DNA of 64,000 nucleotides from Styela clava (GCF_964204865.1 NC_135259.1:18672974-18736973); one strand, 5' to 3'; shown: positions 1-9,543, numbered from the stretch's first letter. Notes: generated by a model not told the origin, from the letters alone. A program made the numbers and translations.

Positions 1-45
1 CATGGATATTAGTTCAGTGGAGAGAGTAGGTCATTTCTGCCGATA

Positions 46-117
46 TCCCAGATGAACTAGGCGTTAGGATTTCAGGCTCTCACCCATGCGGCCCGGGTTC
101 TATTCCCGGTCTGGGAA
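46..117 (+). pseudogene. tRNA-Glu(CTC)-like pseudogene, unit 1
   Basis: This is a 72-nt tRNA-Glu-shaped sequence with a CTCTCAC anticodon loop (anticodon CTC) and a perfect 7-bp acceptor stem. Three defects suggest it is dead. The anticodon stem (TCAGG against CCATG) has two mismatches and a T-G pair. The D arm reads gatgaactaggcgtt, which departs from the A box. The T-loop reads TTCTATT, so the conserved purine 57 of the B box is T. The nearest downstream T run is only TTT. The same defects recur in nearly every unit, so the pseudogene was broken before the array expanded. A weakly active variant gene cannot be excluded. Confidence 0.87.
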
Positions 118-473
118 ACTCTTTATACCAAATATTTTAAATTTTTGATTTCTTTCAGAAGGATCATTAGTGAGGTTTTATATGTCAAATCATTGATTGT
201 TACAGTTGTAAAAGCGACAGTGACTGGGTAGGTTGTTCGTGAAGAACCATTTGGCCATTACAGTGTCAGCCTAATAATAAATTAATTTTGGATAGGAATA
301 GTTTTTCAGTGATATTTCCAACATAAAACAAAGATATCAGCTGTATACAGAAGACAGAAGTACATGAAGTATTTCAAATAATGACGAAGAAAACTACGCG
401 GATATTACTTCAGTAGCGCTACATTGAGGTAACACCAATTTATTAGATAATACTTCTGCCAAAGTAATCGTAT
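118..473. other. Spacer between Glu pseudogene and Glu(TTC)
   Basis: AT-rich spacer with no ORF or RNA gene that I recognise. It includes the 57-bp stretch missing in units 2-5. The last 40 bases before the Glu gene (aatttattagataatac...) are nearly invariant and travel with the Glu gene in every rearranged copy of the right block, so they may be its upstream control region. Confidence 0.6.
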
Positions 474-545
474 TCCCAGATGGTCTAGGGGTTAGGATTC
501 CTGGCTTTCACCCAGGCGGCCCGGGTTCGATTCCCGGTCTGGGAA
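474..545 (+). tRNA. tRNA-Glu(TTC), unit 1 reference copy
   Basis: A 72-nt tRNA-Glu that decodes GAA. The acceptor TCCCAGA pairs with TCTGGGA. The D arm tggtctaggggttagga carries the A box. The anticodon stem CCTGG/CCAGG encloses CTTTCAC (anticodon TTC), and the T arm CCGGG TTCGATT CCCGG carries a consensus B box. The discriminator is A and CCA is not encoded. A TTTT terminator follows seven bases after the gene region (aaacttttc). This is the form expected for Pol III transcription from internal promoters. Confidence 0.97.
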
Positions 546-861
546 ACTTTTCTTCAAACAAAGATCAGGTAGGTCAGTTTTAGTTTTGAAACGTCAGAAA
601 GATAATGGTGAAGCTTTACTCTTTAGGCTGTATTTCTCGAGTGACTAAAGAATATATTACCTTAACAAAAACTTTCCAGAATGTGATTAGTGGGGTTTAA
701 CCTGATAATTTATCGATTTAACTGTTGTAGTTGTTAAGGAGGATGATCGTAAAGATGCATGCAAATATGGGAATGTCACGAGTACAATAATATAACAGCA
801 CAACACTTTCACCTAACTTCAAGTCCGTGTCATTCTTTGAGATTAACGGTTAATAAGACAC
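546..861. other. Convergent spacer between Glu(TTC) and Ile
   Basis: About 316 bp between the 3' ends of two convergent tRNA genes. Beyond the Glu terminator I see no gene. It contains the octamer-like word atgcaaat near 758-766 within gatgcatgcaaatatggg, changed to atgcaaccatggc in many right-block units. There is no T4 run close to the 3' side of the Ile gene in this left-block form. Confidence 0.6.
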
Positions 862-935
862 TGGCCAGTACGGGGATCGAACCCGCGACATTCGCGTTAT
901 TAGCACGACGCTCTAACCAACTGAGCTAACCGGCC
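862..935 (-). tRNA. tRNA-Ile(AAT), unit 1 reference copy
   Basis: A 74-nt tRNA-Ile. The acceptor GGCCGGT pairs with ACTGGCC through one G-T wobble. The D arm is GCTCAGTTGGTTAGAGC. The anticodon stem TCGTG/CGCGA encloses CTAATAA (anticodon AAT, wobble A expected to become inosine). The T arm GCGGG TTCGATC CCCGT has an intact B box, and the discriminator is A. The downstream flank is GTGTCTTATTAACC, with no TTTT nearby, unlike the right-block copies. A TATATT word lies about 19 bases upstream of the first base. Confidence 0.96.
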
Positions 936-1384
936 ATATGTTCTATTGAATATACTCAGCCAATTTCATTAAGACTCTTACAGTAATTGTCTTCAAAAAG
1001 GAAGTTGTGAAATGTTATTTTTTTAACTAAGAAAGTACTTTTCTCACACGAGTCAAAATCGCGCTGATAGGAAAGTACTGAAATCGCCGTTGGGCTATTC
1101 CTTGTGGAAAAGTGGAATTCGTCTAAGCATATAGAGTGAGGGAGAAGTTTTTCATTTGATATTTTAGTCACCATGGATTAATTGTGTGAAGAAACAGTAG
1201 AGGAACGAGATAGCATCTTTCAGTTACGAAGTACTAAATTCTATCAGCGACATTTGTTTTTGTAGTATCTGTTTGACTCTAGGAAACATAAATTAAAGAT
1301 AGACTTGCTATTCCTTAATATTAAATGGATTTCATCCGAGGGAACACACAGATAGAAAGGATTCATTTTTTAAAAAATAGACAG
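936..1384. other. Spacer between Ile and Asn genes
   Basis: About 450 bp holding the upstream side of the Ile gene and the downstream side of the Asn gene. A 72-codon minus-strand ORF at 956-1174 survives only in units 1-3 and 5. Other units have a 2-bp difference (aaaagcgctg for aaaatcgcgctg) that destroys it, so it is not a gene. From unit 22 onward about 190 bp of this spacer is deleted. Confidence 0.6.
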
Positions 1385-1476
1385 CGTCCCTGGGTGGGCT
1401 TGAACCACCAACCTTTCGGTACCCATCAGTATAAGAGGTAACAGCCGAACGCGCTGACCGATTGCGCCACAGAGAC
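1385..1476 (-). tRNA. tRNA-Asn(GTT) with intron, unit 1 reference copy
   Basis: A 92-nt gene with a 74-nt mature form. The acceptor GTCTCTG pairs with CAGGGAC, D stem is GCGC/GCGC, and the anticodon stem TTCGG/CCGAA is perfect. The loop is CTGTTA, an 18-nt intron, then A, giving anticodon GTT. The T arm is GGTGG TTCAAGC CCACC and the discriminator is G, typical of tRNA-Asn. Only unit 1 has a T6 run shortly downstream; other units read TATTATTT there. A conserved TATAAAA sits 29-35 bases upstream. The long minus-strand ORF across this region is a translation artefact of the tRNA. Confidence 0.96.
1421..1438 (-). other. tRNA-Asn intron, 18 nt
   Basis: On the minus strand the intron reads CCTCTTATACTGATGGGT and follows position 37, the canonical site for eukaryotic tRNA introns. 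The G three bases from its 3' end can pair with C32, as the anticodon-intron pair of known pre-tRNAs does. The same intron is present in every full-length Asn copy in the window; the copy at 6174-6265 has one substitution. Confidence 0.85.
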
Positions 1477-1701
1477 CGACACGGACTATGGTTTGTTAAT
1501 TTGTTTTTATAAAAGATTCGAAATGTCCAATATTTTTTGGTAATCTGCATTAAATTACATTGGTTTCAAATGATTTTCTCAACACAACAAAACACATAAT
1601 TTATAAATTTAAGAAAGAATTACATGAAGTATTTAAAATACTGACCTCGAAGACAGCATGGATATTAGTTCAGTGGAGAGAGTAGGTCATTTCTGCCGAT
1701 A
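1477..1701. other. Divergent spacer between Asn and next Glu pseudogene
   Basis: About 225 bp upstream of both the Asn gene and the Glu(CTC)-like pseudogene of the next unit. The Asn-proximal part holds the TATA element. The rest is AT-rich with the conserved block ttacatgaagtatttaaaat. No gene is seen. Confidence 0.55.
1505..1511 (-). promoter_or_regulatory. TATA-like element upstream of tRNA-Asn
   Basis: TATAAAA on the minus strand at -35 to -29 from the first base of tRNA-Asn. It recurs in essentially all full-length Asn copies (TATAAAT in some right-block copies), while surrounding bases vary. Upstream TATA sequences are known to help TFIIIB at tRNA genes in several eukaryotes; that role here is inferred. 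Confidence 0.55.
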
Positions 1702-1773
1702 TCCCAGATGAACTAGGCGTTAGGATTTCAGGCTCTCACCCATGCGGCCCGGGTTCTATTCCCGGTCTGGGAA
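1702..1773 (+). pseudogene. tRNA-Glu(CTC)-like pseudogene, unit 2
   Basis: Same sequence and defects as 46-117. The downstream spacer lacks the 57-bp stretch. Confidence 0.86.
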
Positions 1774-2072
1774 ACTCTTCATACCAAATCATTGATTGTT
1801 ACAGTTGTAAAAGCGACAGTGACTGGGTAGGTTGTTCGTGAAGAACCATGTGGCCATTACAGTGTCGGCCTTATATTAAATTAATTTTTGATAGGAATAG
1901 TTTTTCAGTGATATTTCCAACATAAAACAAAGATATCAGCTGTATACAGAAGACAGAAGTACATGAAGTATTTCAAATACCGACGAAGAAAACTATGCGG
2001 ATATTACTTCAGTAGCGCTACATTGAGGTAACACCAATTTATTAGATAATACTTCTGCCAAAGTAATCGTAT

Positions 2073-2144
2073 TCCCAGATGGTCTAGGGGTTAGGATTCC
2101 TGGCTTTCACCCAGGCGGCCCGGGTCCGATTCCCGGTCTGGGAA
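2073..2144 (+). tRNA. tRNA-Glu(TTC), unit 2, B-box variant
   Basis: As 474-545 but T55 is C (ggtccgattcc), a change in the B box that could lower TFIIIC binding. The stems and the TTTT terminator are intact. Confidence 0.92.
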
Positions 2145-2460
2145 ACTTTTCTTCAAACAAAGATCAGGTAGGTCAGTTTTAGTTTTGAAACGTCAGAAAG
2201 ATAATGGTGAAGCTTTACTCTTTAGGCTGTATTTCTCGAGTGACTAAAGAATATATTACCTTAACAAAAACTTTCCAGAATGTGATTAGTGGGGTTTAAC
2301 CTGATAATTTATCGATTTAACTGTTGTAGTTGTTAAGGAGGATGATCGTAAAGATGCATGCAAATATGGGAATGTCACGAGTACAATAATATAACAGCAC
2401 AACACTTTCACCTAACTTCAAGTCCGTGTCATTCTTTGAGATTAACGGTTAATAAGACAC

Positions 2461-2534
2461 TGGCCAGTACGGGGATCGAACCCGCGACATTCGCGTCATT
2501 AGTACGACGCTCTAACCAACTGAGCTAACCGGCC
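2461..2534 (-). tRNA. tRNA-Ile(AAT), unit 2, anticodon-arm variant
   Basis: As 862-935 with two changes in the anticodon arm: G31 to A, leaving an A-C mismatch at the stem top, and A37 to G next to the anticodon. AAT itself is kept. Confidence 0.9.
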
Positions 2535-2983
2535 ATATGTTCTATTGAATATACTCAGCCAATTTCATTAAGACTCTTACAGTAATTGTCTTCAAAAAGG
2601 AAGTTGTGAAATGTTATTTTTTTAACTAAGAAAGTACTTTTCTCACACGAGTCAAAATCGCGCTGATAGGAAAGTACTGAAATCGCCGTTGGGCTATTCC
2701 TTGTGGAAAAGTGGAATTCGTCTAAGCATATAGAGTGAGGGAGAAGTTTTTCATTTGATATTTTAGTCACCATGGATTAATTGTGTGAAGAAACAGTAGA
2801 GGAACGAGATAGCATCTTTCAGTTACGAAGTACTAAATTCTATCAGCGACATTTGTTTTTGTAGTATCTGTTTGACTCTAGGAAACATAAATTAAAGATA
2901 GACTTGCTATTCCTTAATATTAAATGGATTTCATCCGAGGGAACACACAGATAGAAAGGATTCATTTTTTAAATAATAGACAG

Positions 2984-3075
2984 CGTCCCTGGGTGGGCTT
3001 GAACCACCAACCTTTCGGTACCCATCAGTATAAGAGGTAACAGCCGAACGCGCTGACCGATTGCGCCACAGAGAC
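2984..3075 (-). tRNA. tRNA-Asn(GTT) with intron, unit 2
   Basis: Identical in the tRNA and intron to 1385-1476. The 3' flank is TATTATTT, with no T4 run. Confidence 0.95.
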
Positions 3076-3300
3076 CGACACGGACTATGGTTTGTTAATT
3101 TGTTTTTATAAAAGATTCGAAATGTCCAATATTTTTTGGTAATCTGCATTAAATTACATTGGTTTCAAATGATTTTCTCAACACAACAAAACACATAATT
3201 TATAAATTTAAGAAAGAATTACATGAAGTATTTAAAATACTGACCTCGAAGACAGCATGGATATTAGTTCAGTGGAGAGAGTAGGTCATTTCTGCCGATA

Positions 3301-3372
3301 TCCCAGATGAACTAGGCGTTAGGATTTCAGGCTCTCACCCATGCGGCCCAGGTTCTATTCCCGGTCTGGGAA
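3301..3372 (+). pseudogene. tRNA-Glu(CTC)-like pseudogene, unit 3
   Basis: As 46-117 with an extra T-stem change (G51 to A), a further mismatch. Confidence 0.86.
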
Positions 3373-3671
3373 ACTCTTTATACCAAATCATTGATTGTTA
3401 CAGTTGTAAAAGCGACAGTGACTGGGTAGGTTGTTCGTGAAGAACCATGTGGCCATTACAGTGTCGGCCTTATAATAAATTAATTTTTGATAGGAATAGT
3501 TTTTCAGTGATATTTCCAACATAAAACAAAGATATCAGCTGTATACAGAAGACAGAAGTACATGAAGTATTTCAAATACCGACGAAGAAAACTATGCGGA
3601 TATTACTTCAGTAGCGCTACATTGAGGTAACACCAATTTATTAGATAATACTTCTGCCAAAGTAATCGTAT

Positions 3672-3743
3672 TCCCAGATGGTCTAGGGGTTAGGATTCCT
3701 GGCTTTCACCCAGGCGGCCCGGGTTCGATTCCCGGTCTGGGAA
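3672..3743 (+). tRNA. tRNA-Glu(TTC), unit 3
   Basis: Matches the reference copy at 474-545, with the TTTT terminator. Confidence 0.96.
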
Positions 3744-4059
3744 ACTTTTCTTCAAACAAAGATCAGGTAGGTCAGTTTTAGTTTTGAAACGTCAGAAAGA
3801 TAATGGTGAAGCTTTACTCTTTAGGCTGTATTTCTCGAGTGACTAAAGAATATATTACCTTAACAAAAACTTTCCAGAATGTGATTAGTGGGGTTTAACC
3901 TGATAATTTATCGATTTAACTGTTGTAGTTGTTAAGGAGGATGATCGTAAAGATGCATGCAAATATGGGAATGTCACGAGTACAATAATATAACAGCACA
4001 ACACTTTCACCTAACTTCAAGTCCGTGTCATTCTTTGAGATTAACGGTTATTAAGACAC

Positions 4060-4133
4060 TGGCCAGTACGGGGATCGAACCCGCGACATTCGCGTTATTA
4101 GCACGACGCTCTAACCAACTGAGCTAACCGGCC
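4060..4133 (-). tRNA. tRNA-Ile(AAT), unit 3
   Basis: Matches the reference at 862-935. No T4 run close downstream. Confidence 0.95.
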
Positions 4134-4582
4134 ATATGTTCTATTGAATATACTCAGCCAATTTCATTAAGACTCTTACAGTAATTGTCTTCAAAAAGGA
4201 AGTTGTGAAATGTTATTTTTTTAACTAAGAAAGTACTTTTCTCACACGAGTCAAAATCGCGCTGATAGGAAAGTACTGAAATCGCCGTTGGGCTATTCCT
4301 TGTGGAAAAGTGGAATTCGTCTAAGCATATAGAGTGAGGGAGAAGTTTTTCATTTGATATTTTAGTCACCATGGATTAATTGTGTGAAGAAACAGTAGAG
4401 GAACGAGATAGCATCTTTCAGTTACGAAGTACTAAATTCTATCAGCGACATTTGTTTTTGTAGTATCTGTTTGACTCTAGGAAACATAAATTAAAGATAG
4501 ACTTGCTATTCCTTAATATTAAATGGATTTCATCCGAGGGAACACACAGATAGAAAGGATTCATTTTTTAAATAATAGACAG

Positions 4583-4674
4583 CGTCCCTGGGTGGGCTTG
4601 AACCACCAACCTTTCGGTACCCATCAGTATAAGAGGTAACAGCCGAACGCGCTGACCGATTGCGCCACAGAGAC
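4583..4674 (-). tRNA. tRNA-Asn(GTT) with intron, unit 3
   Basis: Matches the reference tRNA and intron. 3' flank TATTATTT. Confidence 0.95.
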
Positions 4675-4899
4675 CGACACGGACTATGGTTTGTTAATTT
4701 GTTTTTATAAAAGATTCGAAATGTCCAATATTTTTTGGTAATCTGCATTAAATTACATTGGTTTCAAATGATTTTCTCAACACAACAAAACACATAATTT
4801 ATAAATTTAAGAAAGAATTACATGAAGTATTTAAAATACTGACCTCGAAGACAGCATGGATATTAGTTCAGTGGAGAGAGTAGGTCATTTCTGCCGATA

Positions 4900-4971
4900 T
4901 CCCAGATGAACTAGGCGTTAGGATTTCAGGCTCTCACCCATGCGGCCCGGGTTCTATTCCCGGTCTGGGAA
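4900..4971 (+). pseudogene. tRNA-Glu(CTC)-like pseudogene, unit 4
   Basis: Same as 46-117. Confidence 0.86.
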
Positions 4972-5270
4972 ACTCTTTATACCAAATCATTGATTGTTAC
5001 AGTTGTAAAAGCGACAGTGACTGGGTAGGTTGTTCGTGAAGAACCATGTGGCCATTACAGTGTCAGCCTTATAATAAATTAATTTTTGATAGGAATAGTT
5101 TTTCAGTGATATTTCCAACATAAAACAAAGATATCAGCTGTATATAGAAGACAGAAGTACATGAAGTATTTCAAATAATGACGAAGAAAACTACGCGGAT
5201 ATTACTTCAGTAGCGCTACATTGAAGTAACACCAATTTATTAGATAATACTTCTGCCAAAGTAATCGTAT

Positions 5271-5342
5271 TCCCAGATGGTCTAGGGGTTAGGATTCCTG
5301 GCTTTCACCCAGGCGGCCCGGGTTCGATTCCCGGTCTGGGAG
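5271..5342 (+). tRNA. tRNA-Glu(TTC), unit 4, discriminator G
   Basis: As 474-545 except that the discriminator base is G instead of A. All stems and the terminator are intact. Confidence 0.92.
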
Positions 5343-5658
5343 ACTTTTCTTCAAACAAAGATCAGGTAGGTCAGTTTTAGTTTTGAAACGTCAGAAAGAT
5401 AATGGTGAAGCTTTACTCTTTAGGCTGTATTTCTCGAGTGACTAAAGAATATATTACCTTAACAAAAACTTTCCAGAATGTGATTAGTGGGGTTTAACCT
5501 GATAATTTATCGATTTAACTGTTGTAGTTGTTAAGGAGGATGATCGTAAAGATGCATGCAAATATGGGAATGTCACGAGTACAATAATATAACAGCACAA
5601 CACTTTCACCTAACTTCAAGTCCGTGTCATTCTTTGAGATTAACGGCTAATAAGACAC

Positions 5659-5732
5659 TGGCCAGTACGGGGATCGAACCCGCGACATTCGCGTTATTAG
5701 CACGACGCTCTAACCAACTGAGCTAACCGGCC
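5659..5732 (-). tRNA. tRNA-Ile(AAT), unit 4
   Basis: Matches the reference at 862-935. Confidence 0.95.
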
Positions 5733-6173
5733 ATATGTTCTATTGAATATACTCAGCCAATTTCATTAAGACTCTTACAGTAATTGTCTTCAAAAAGGAA
5801 GTTGTGAAATGTTATTTTTTTAACTAAGAAAGTACTTTTCTCACACGAGTCAAAAGCGCTGATAGGAAAGTACTGAAATCGCCGTTGGGCTATTCCTTGT
5901 GGAAAAGTGGAATTCGTCTAAGCATATAGAGTGAGGGAGAAGTTTTTCATTTGCTATTTTAGTCACCATGGATTAATTGTGAGAAGAAACAGTAGAGGAA
6001 CGAGATAGCATCTTTCAGTTACGAAGTACTAAATTCTATCAGCGACATTTGTAGTATCTGTTTGACTCTAGGAAACAGAAATTAAAGATAGACTTGCTAT
6101 TCCTTAATATTAAATGGATTTCATCCGAGGGAACACACAGATAGAAAGGATTTATTTTTTAAATAATAGACAG

Positions 6174-6265
6174 CGTCCCTGGGTGGGCTTGAACCACCAA
6201 CCTTTCGGTACCCATCAGCATAAGAGGTAACAGCCGAACGCGCTGACCGATTGCGCCACAGAGAC
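6174..6265 (-). tRNA. tRNA-Asn(GTT) with intron, unit 4
   Basis: Mature part matches the reference. One A-to-G substitution inside the intron (minus strand). Confidence 0.95.
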
Positions 6266-6490
6266 CGACACGGACTATGGTTTGTTAATTTGTTTTTATA
6301 AAAGATTCGAAATGTCCAATATTTTTTGGTAATCTGCATTAAATTACATTGGTTTCAAATGATTTTCTCAACACAACAAAACACATAATTTATAAATTTA
6401 AGAAAGAATTACATGAAGTATTTAAAATACTGACCTCGAAGACAGCATGGATATTAGTTCAGTGGAGAGAGTAGGTCATTTCTGCCGATA

Positions 6491-6562
6491 TCCCAGATGA
6501 ACTAGGCGTTAGGATTTCAGGCTCTCACCCATGCGGCCCGGGTTCTATTCCCGGTCTGGGAA
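6491..6562 (+). pseudogene. tRNA-Glu(CTC)-like pseudogene, unit 5
   Basis: Same as 46-117. Confidence 0.86.
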
Positions 6563-6861
6563 ACTCTTTATACCAAATCATTGATTGTTACAGTTGTAAA
6601 AGCGACAGTGACTGGGTAGGTTGTTCGTGAAGAACCATGTGGCCATTACAGTGTCGGCCTTATAATAAATTAATTTTTGATAGGAATAGTTTTTCAGTGA
6701 TATTTCCAACATAAAACAAAGATATCAGCTGTATACAGAAGACAGAAGTACATGAAGTATTTCAAATACCGACGAAGAAAACTATGCGGATATTACTTCA
6801 GTAGCGCTACATTGAGGTAACACCAATTTATTAGATAATACTTCTGCCAAAGTAATCGTAT

Positions 6862-6933
6862 TCCCAGATGGTCTAGGGGTTAGGATTCCTGGCTTTCACC
6901 CAGGCGGCCCGGGTTCGATTCCCGGTCTGGGTA
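6862..6933 (+). tRNA. tRNA-Glu(TTC), unit 5, acceptor and terminator damaged
   Basis: Position 72 is T, so the first acceptor pair is lost, and the downstream run is gtttc rather than ttttc, so the T4 terminator is lost. Both changes are within six bases of each other. Probably inactive. Confidence 0.85.
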
Positions 6934-7249
6934 ACGTTTCTTCAAACAAAGATCAGGTAGGTCAGTTTTAGTTTTGAAACGTCAGAAAGATAATGGTGAA
7001 GCTTTACTCTTTAGGCTGTATTTCTCGAGTGACTAAAGAATATATTACCTTAACAAAAACTTTCCAGAATGTGATTAGTGGGGTTTAACCTGATAATTTA
7101 TCGATTTAACTGTTGTAGTTGTTAAGGAGGATGATCGTAAAGATGCATGCAAATATGGGAATGTCACGAGTACAATAATATAACAGCACAACACTTTCAC
7201 CTAACTTCAAGTCCGTGTCATTCTTTGAGATTAACGGTTAATAAGACAC

Positions 7250-7323
7250 TGGCCAGTACGGGGATCGAACCCGCGACATTCCCGTTATTAGCACGACGCT
7301 CTAACCAACTGAGCTAACCGGCC
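7250..7323 (-). tRNA. tRNA-Ile(AAT), unit 5, anticodon-stem variant
   Basis: C41 is G, leaving a G-G mismatch in the anticodon stem. Otherwise as the reference. Confidence 0.91.
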
Positions 7324-7772
7324 ATATGTTCTATTGAATATACTCAGCCAATTTCATTAAGACTCTTACAGTAATTGTCTTCAAAAAGGAAGTTGTGAAA
7401 TGTTATTTTTTTAACTAAGAAAGTACTTTTCTCACACGAGTCAAAATCGCGCTGATAGGAAAGTACTGAAATCGCCGTTGGGCTATTCCTTGTGGAAAAG
7501 TGGAATTCGTCTAAGCATATAGAGTGAGGGAGAAGTTTTTCATTTGATATTTTAGTCACCATGGATTAATTGTGTGAAGAAACAGTAGAGGAACGAGATA
7601 GCATCTTTCAGTTACGAAGTACTAAATTCTATCAGCGACATTTGTTTTTGTAGTATTTGTTTGACTCTAGGAAACAGAAATTAAAGATAGACTTGCTATT
7701 CCTTAATATTAAATGGATTTCATCCGAGGGAACTCACAGATAGAAAGGATTCATTTTTTAAATAATAGACAG

Positions 7773-7830
7773 CGAACCCGCGACATTCGCGTTATTAGCA
7801 CGACGCTCTAACCAACTGAGCTAACCGGCC
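7773..7830 (-). pseudogene. Truncated tRNA-Ile(AAT) inserted before Asn, unit 5
   Basis: 58 nt from the first base of Ile through part of the T arm. The last 16 bases, including the 3' acceptor strand, are missing. It joins directly to the flank of an Asn gene: the junction follows agacag, the word that normally precedes the Asn 3' end. It looks like a small duplicated block that inserted about 117 bp and explains the 1,716-bp unit. Confidence 0.9.
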
Positions 7831-7889
7831 ATATGTTCTATTGAATATACTCAGCTCATACTCAGATTCATTTTTTAAATAATAGACAG

Positions 7890-7981
7890 CGTCCCTGGGT
7901 GGGCTTGAACCACCAACCTTTCGGTACCCATCAGTATAAGAGGTAACAGCCGAACGCGCTGACCGATTGTGCCACAGAGAC
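7890..7981 (-). tRNA. tRNA-Asn(GTT) with intron, unit 5
   Basis: As the reference with a G-to-A change in the 5' strand of the D stem (GCAC), one mismatch. The same change is seen at 49755-49846. Confidence 0.91.
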
Positions 7982-8206
7982 CGACACGGACTATGGTTTG
8001 TTAATTTGTTTTTATAAAAGATTCGAAATGTCCAATATTTTTTGGTAATCTGCATTAAATTACATTGGTTTCAAATGATTTTCTCAACACAACAAAACAC
8101 ATAATTTATAAATTTAAGAAAGAATTACATGAAGTATTTAAAATACTGACCTCGAAGACAGCATGGATATTAGTTCAGTGGAGAGAGTAGGTCATTTCTG
8201 CCGATA

Positions 8207-8278
8207 TCCCAGATGAACTAGGCGTTAGGATTTCAGGCTCTCACCCATGCGGCCCGGGTTCTATTCCCGGTCTGGGAA
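8207..8278 (+). pseudogene. tRNA-Glu(CTC)-like pseudogene, unit 6
   Basis: Same as 46-117. The 57-bp stretch downstream is present again from this unit on. Confidence 0.86.
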
Positions 8279-8634
8279 ACTCTTTATACCAAATATTTTA
8301 AATTTTTGATTTCTTTCAGAAGGATCATTAGTGAGGTTTTATATGTCAAATCATTGATTGTTACAGTTGTAAAAGCGACAGTGGCTTGGTAGGTTGTTCG
8401 TGTAGAACCATGTGGCCATTACAGTGTCAGCCTTATAATAAATTAATTTTGGATAGGAATAGTTTTTCAGTGATATTTCCAACATAAAACAAAGATATCA
8501 GCTGTATACAGAAGACAGAAGTACATGAAGTATTTCAAATAATGACGAAGAAAACTACGCGGATATTACTTCAGTAGCGCTACATTGAGGTAACACCAAT
8601 TTATTAGATAATACTTCTGCCAAAGTAATCGTAT

Positions 8635-8706
8635 TCCCAGATGGTCTAGGGGTTAGGATTCCTGGCTTTCACCCAGGCGGCCTGGGTTCGATTCCCGGTC
8701 TGGGAA
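8635..8706 (+). tRNA. tRNA-Glu(TTC), unit 6
   Basis: C50 is T, giving a tolerated T-G pair in the T stem. Otherwise as the reference. Confidence 0.94.
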
Positions 8707-9022
8707 ACTTTTCTTCAAACAAAGATCAGGTAGGTCAGTTTTAGTTTTGAAACGTCAGAAAGATAATGGTGAAGCTTTACTCTTTAGGCTGTATTTCTCG
8801 AGTGACTACAGAATATATTACCTTAACAAAAACTTTCCAGAATGTGATTAGTGGGGTTTAACCTGATAATTTATCGATTTAACTGTTGTAGTTGTTAAGG
8901 AGGATGATCGTAAAGATGCATGCAAATATGGGAATGTCACGAGTAAAATAATATATCAGCACAACACTTTCACCTAACTTCAAGTCCGTGTCATTCTTTG
9001 AGATTAACGGTTAATAAGACAC

Positions 9023-9096
9023 TGGCCAATACGGGGATCGAACCCGCGACATTCGCGTTATTAGCACGACGCTCTAACCAACTGAGCTAACCGGCC
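9023..9096 (-). tRNA. tRNA-Ile(AAT), unit 6
   Basis: C67 is T, giving a second G-T wobble in the acceptor stem. Otherwise as the reference. Confidence 0.93.
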
Positions 9097-9543
9097 ATAT
9101 GTTCTATTGAATATACTCAGCCAATTTCATTAAGACTCTTACAGTAATTGTCTTCAAAAAGGAAGTTGTGAAATGTTATTTTTTTAACTAAGAAAGTACT
9201 TTTCTCACACGAGTCAAAAGCGCTGATAGGAAAGTACTGAAATCGCCGTTGGGCTATTCCTTGTGGAAAAGTGGAATTCGTCTAAGCATATAGAGTGAGG
9301 GAGAAGTTTTTCATTTGATATTTTAGTCACCATGGATTAATTGTGTGAAGAAACAGTAGAGGAACGAGATAGCATCTTTCAGTTACGAAGTACTAAATTC
9401 TATCAGCGACATTTGTTTTTGTAGTATTTGTTTGACTCTAGGAAACAGAAATTAAAGATAGACTTGCTTTTCCTTAATATTAAATGGATTTCATCCGAGG
9501 GAACTCACAGATAGAAAGGATTCATTTTTTAAATAATAGACAG

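Noticed and set aside
730-770. Possible C/D-box snoRNA or octamer-driven RNA gene around gatgatcgtaaagatgcatgcaa
   Set aside because: The C-box match is imperfect, no D box sits at a suitable distance with terminal pairing, and the octamer word is lost in many units.
956-1174. A 72-codon minus-strand ORF (MVTKISNEKLL...) in the Ile-Asn spacer
   Set aside because: Open only in units 1-3 and 5; a 2-bp difference closes it in the others, and no domain is visible.
1332-1550. A recurring minus-strand ORF of about 72 codons (MQITKKYWTF...) in nearly every unit
   Set aside because: It runs straight through the tRNA-Asn gene, its intron and TATA region. Its conservation follows from the tRNA, and frame-breaking changes occur in some units.
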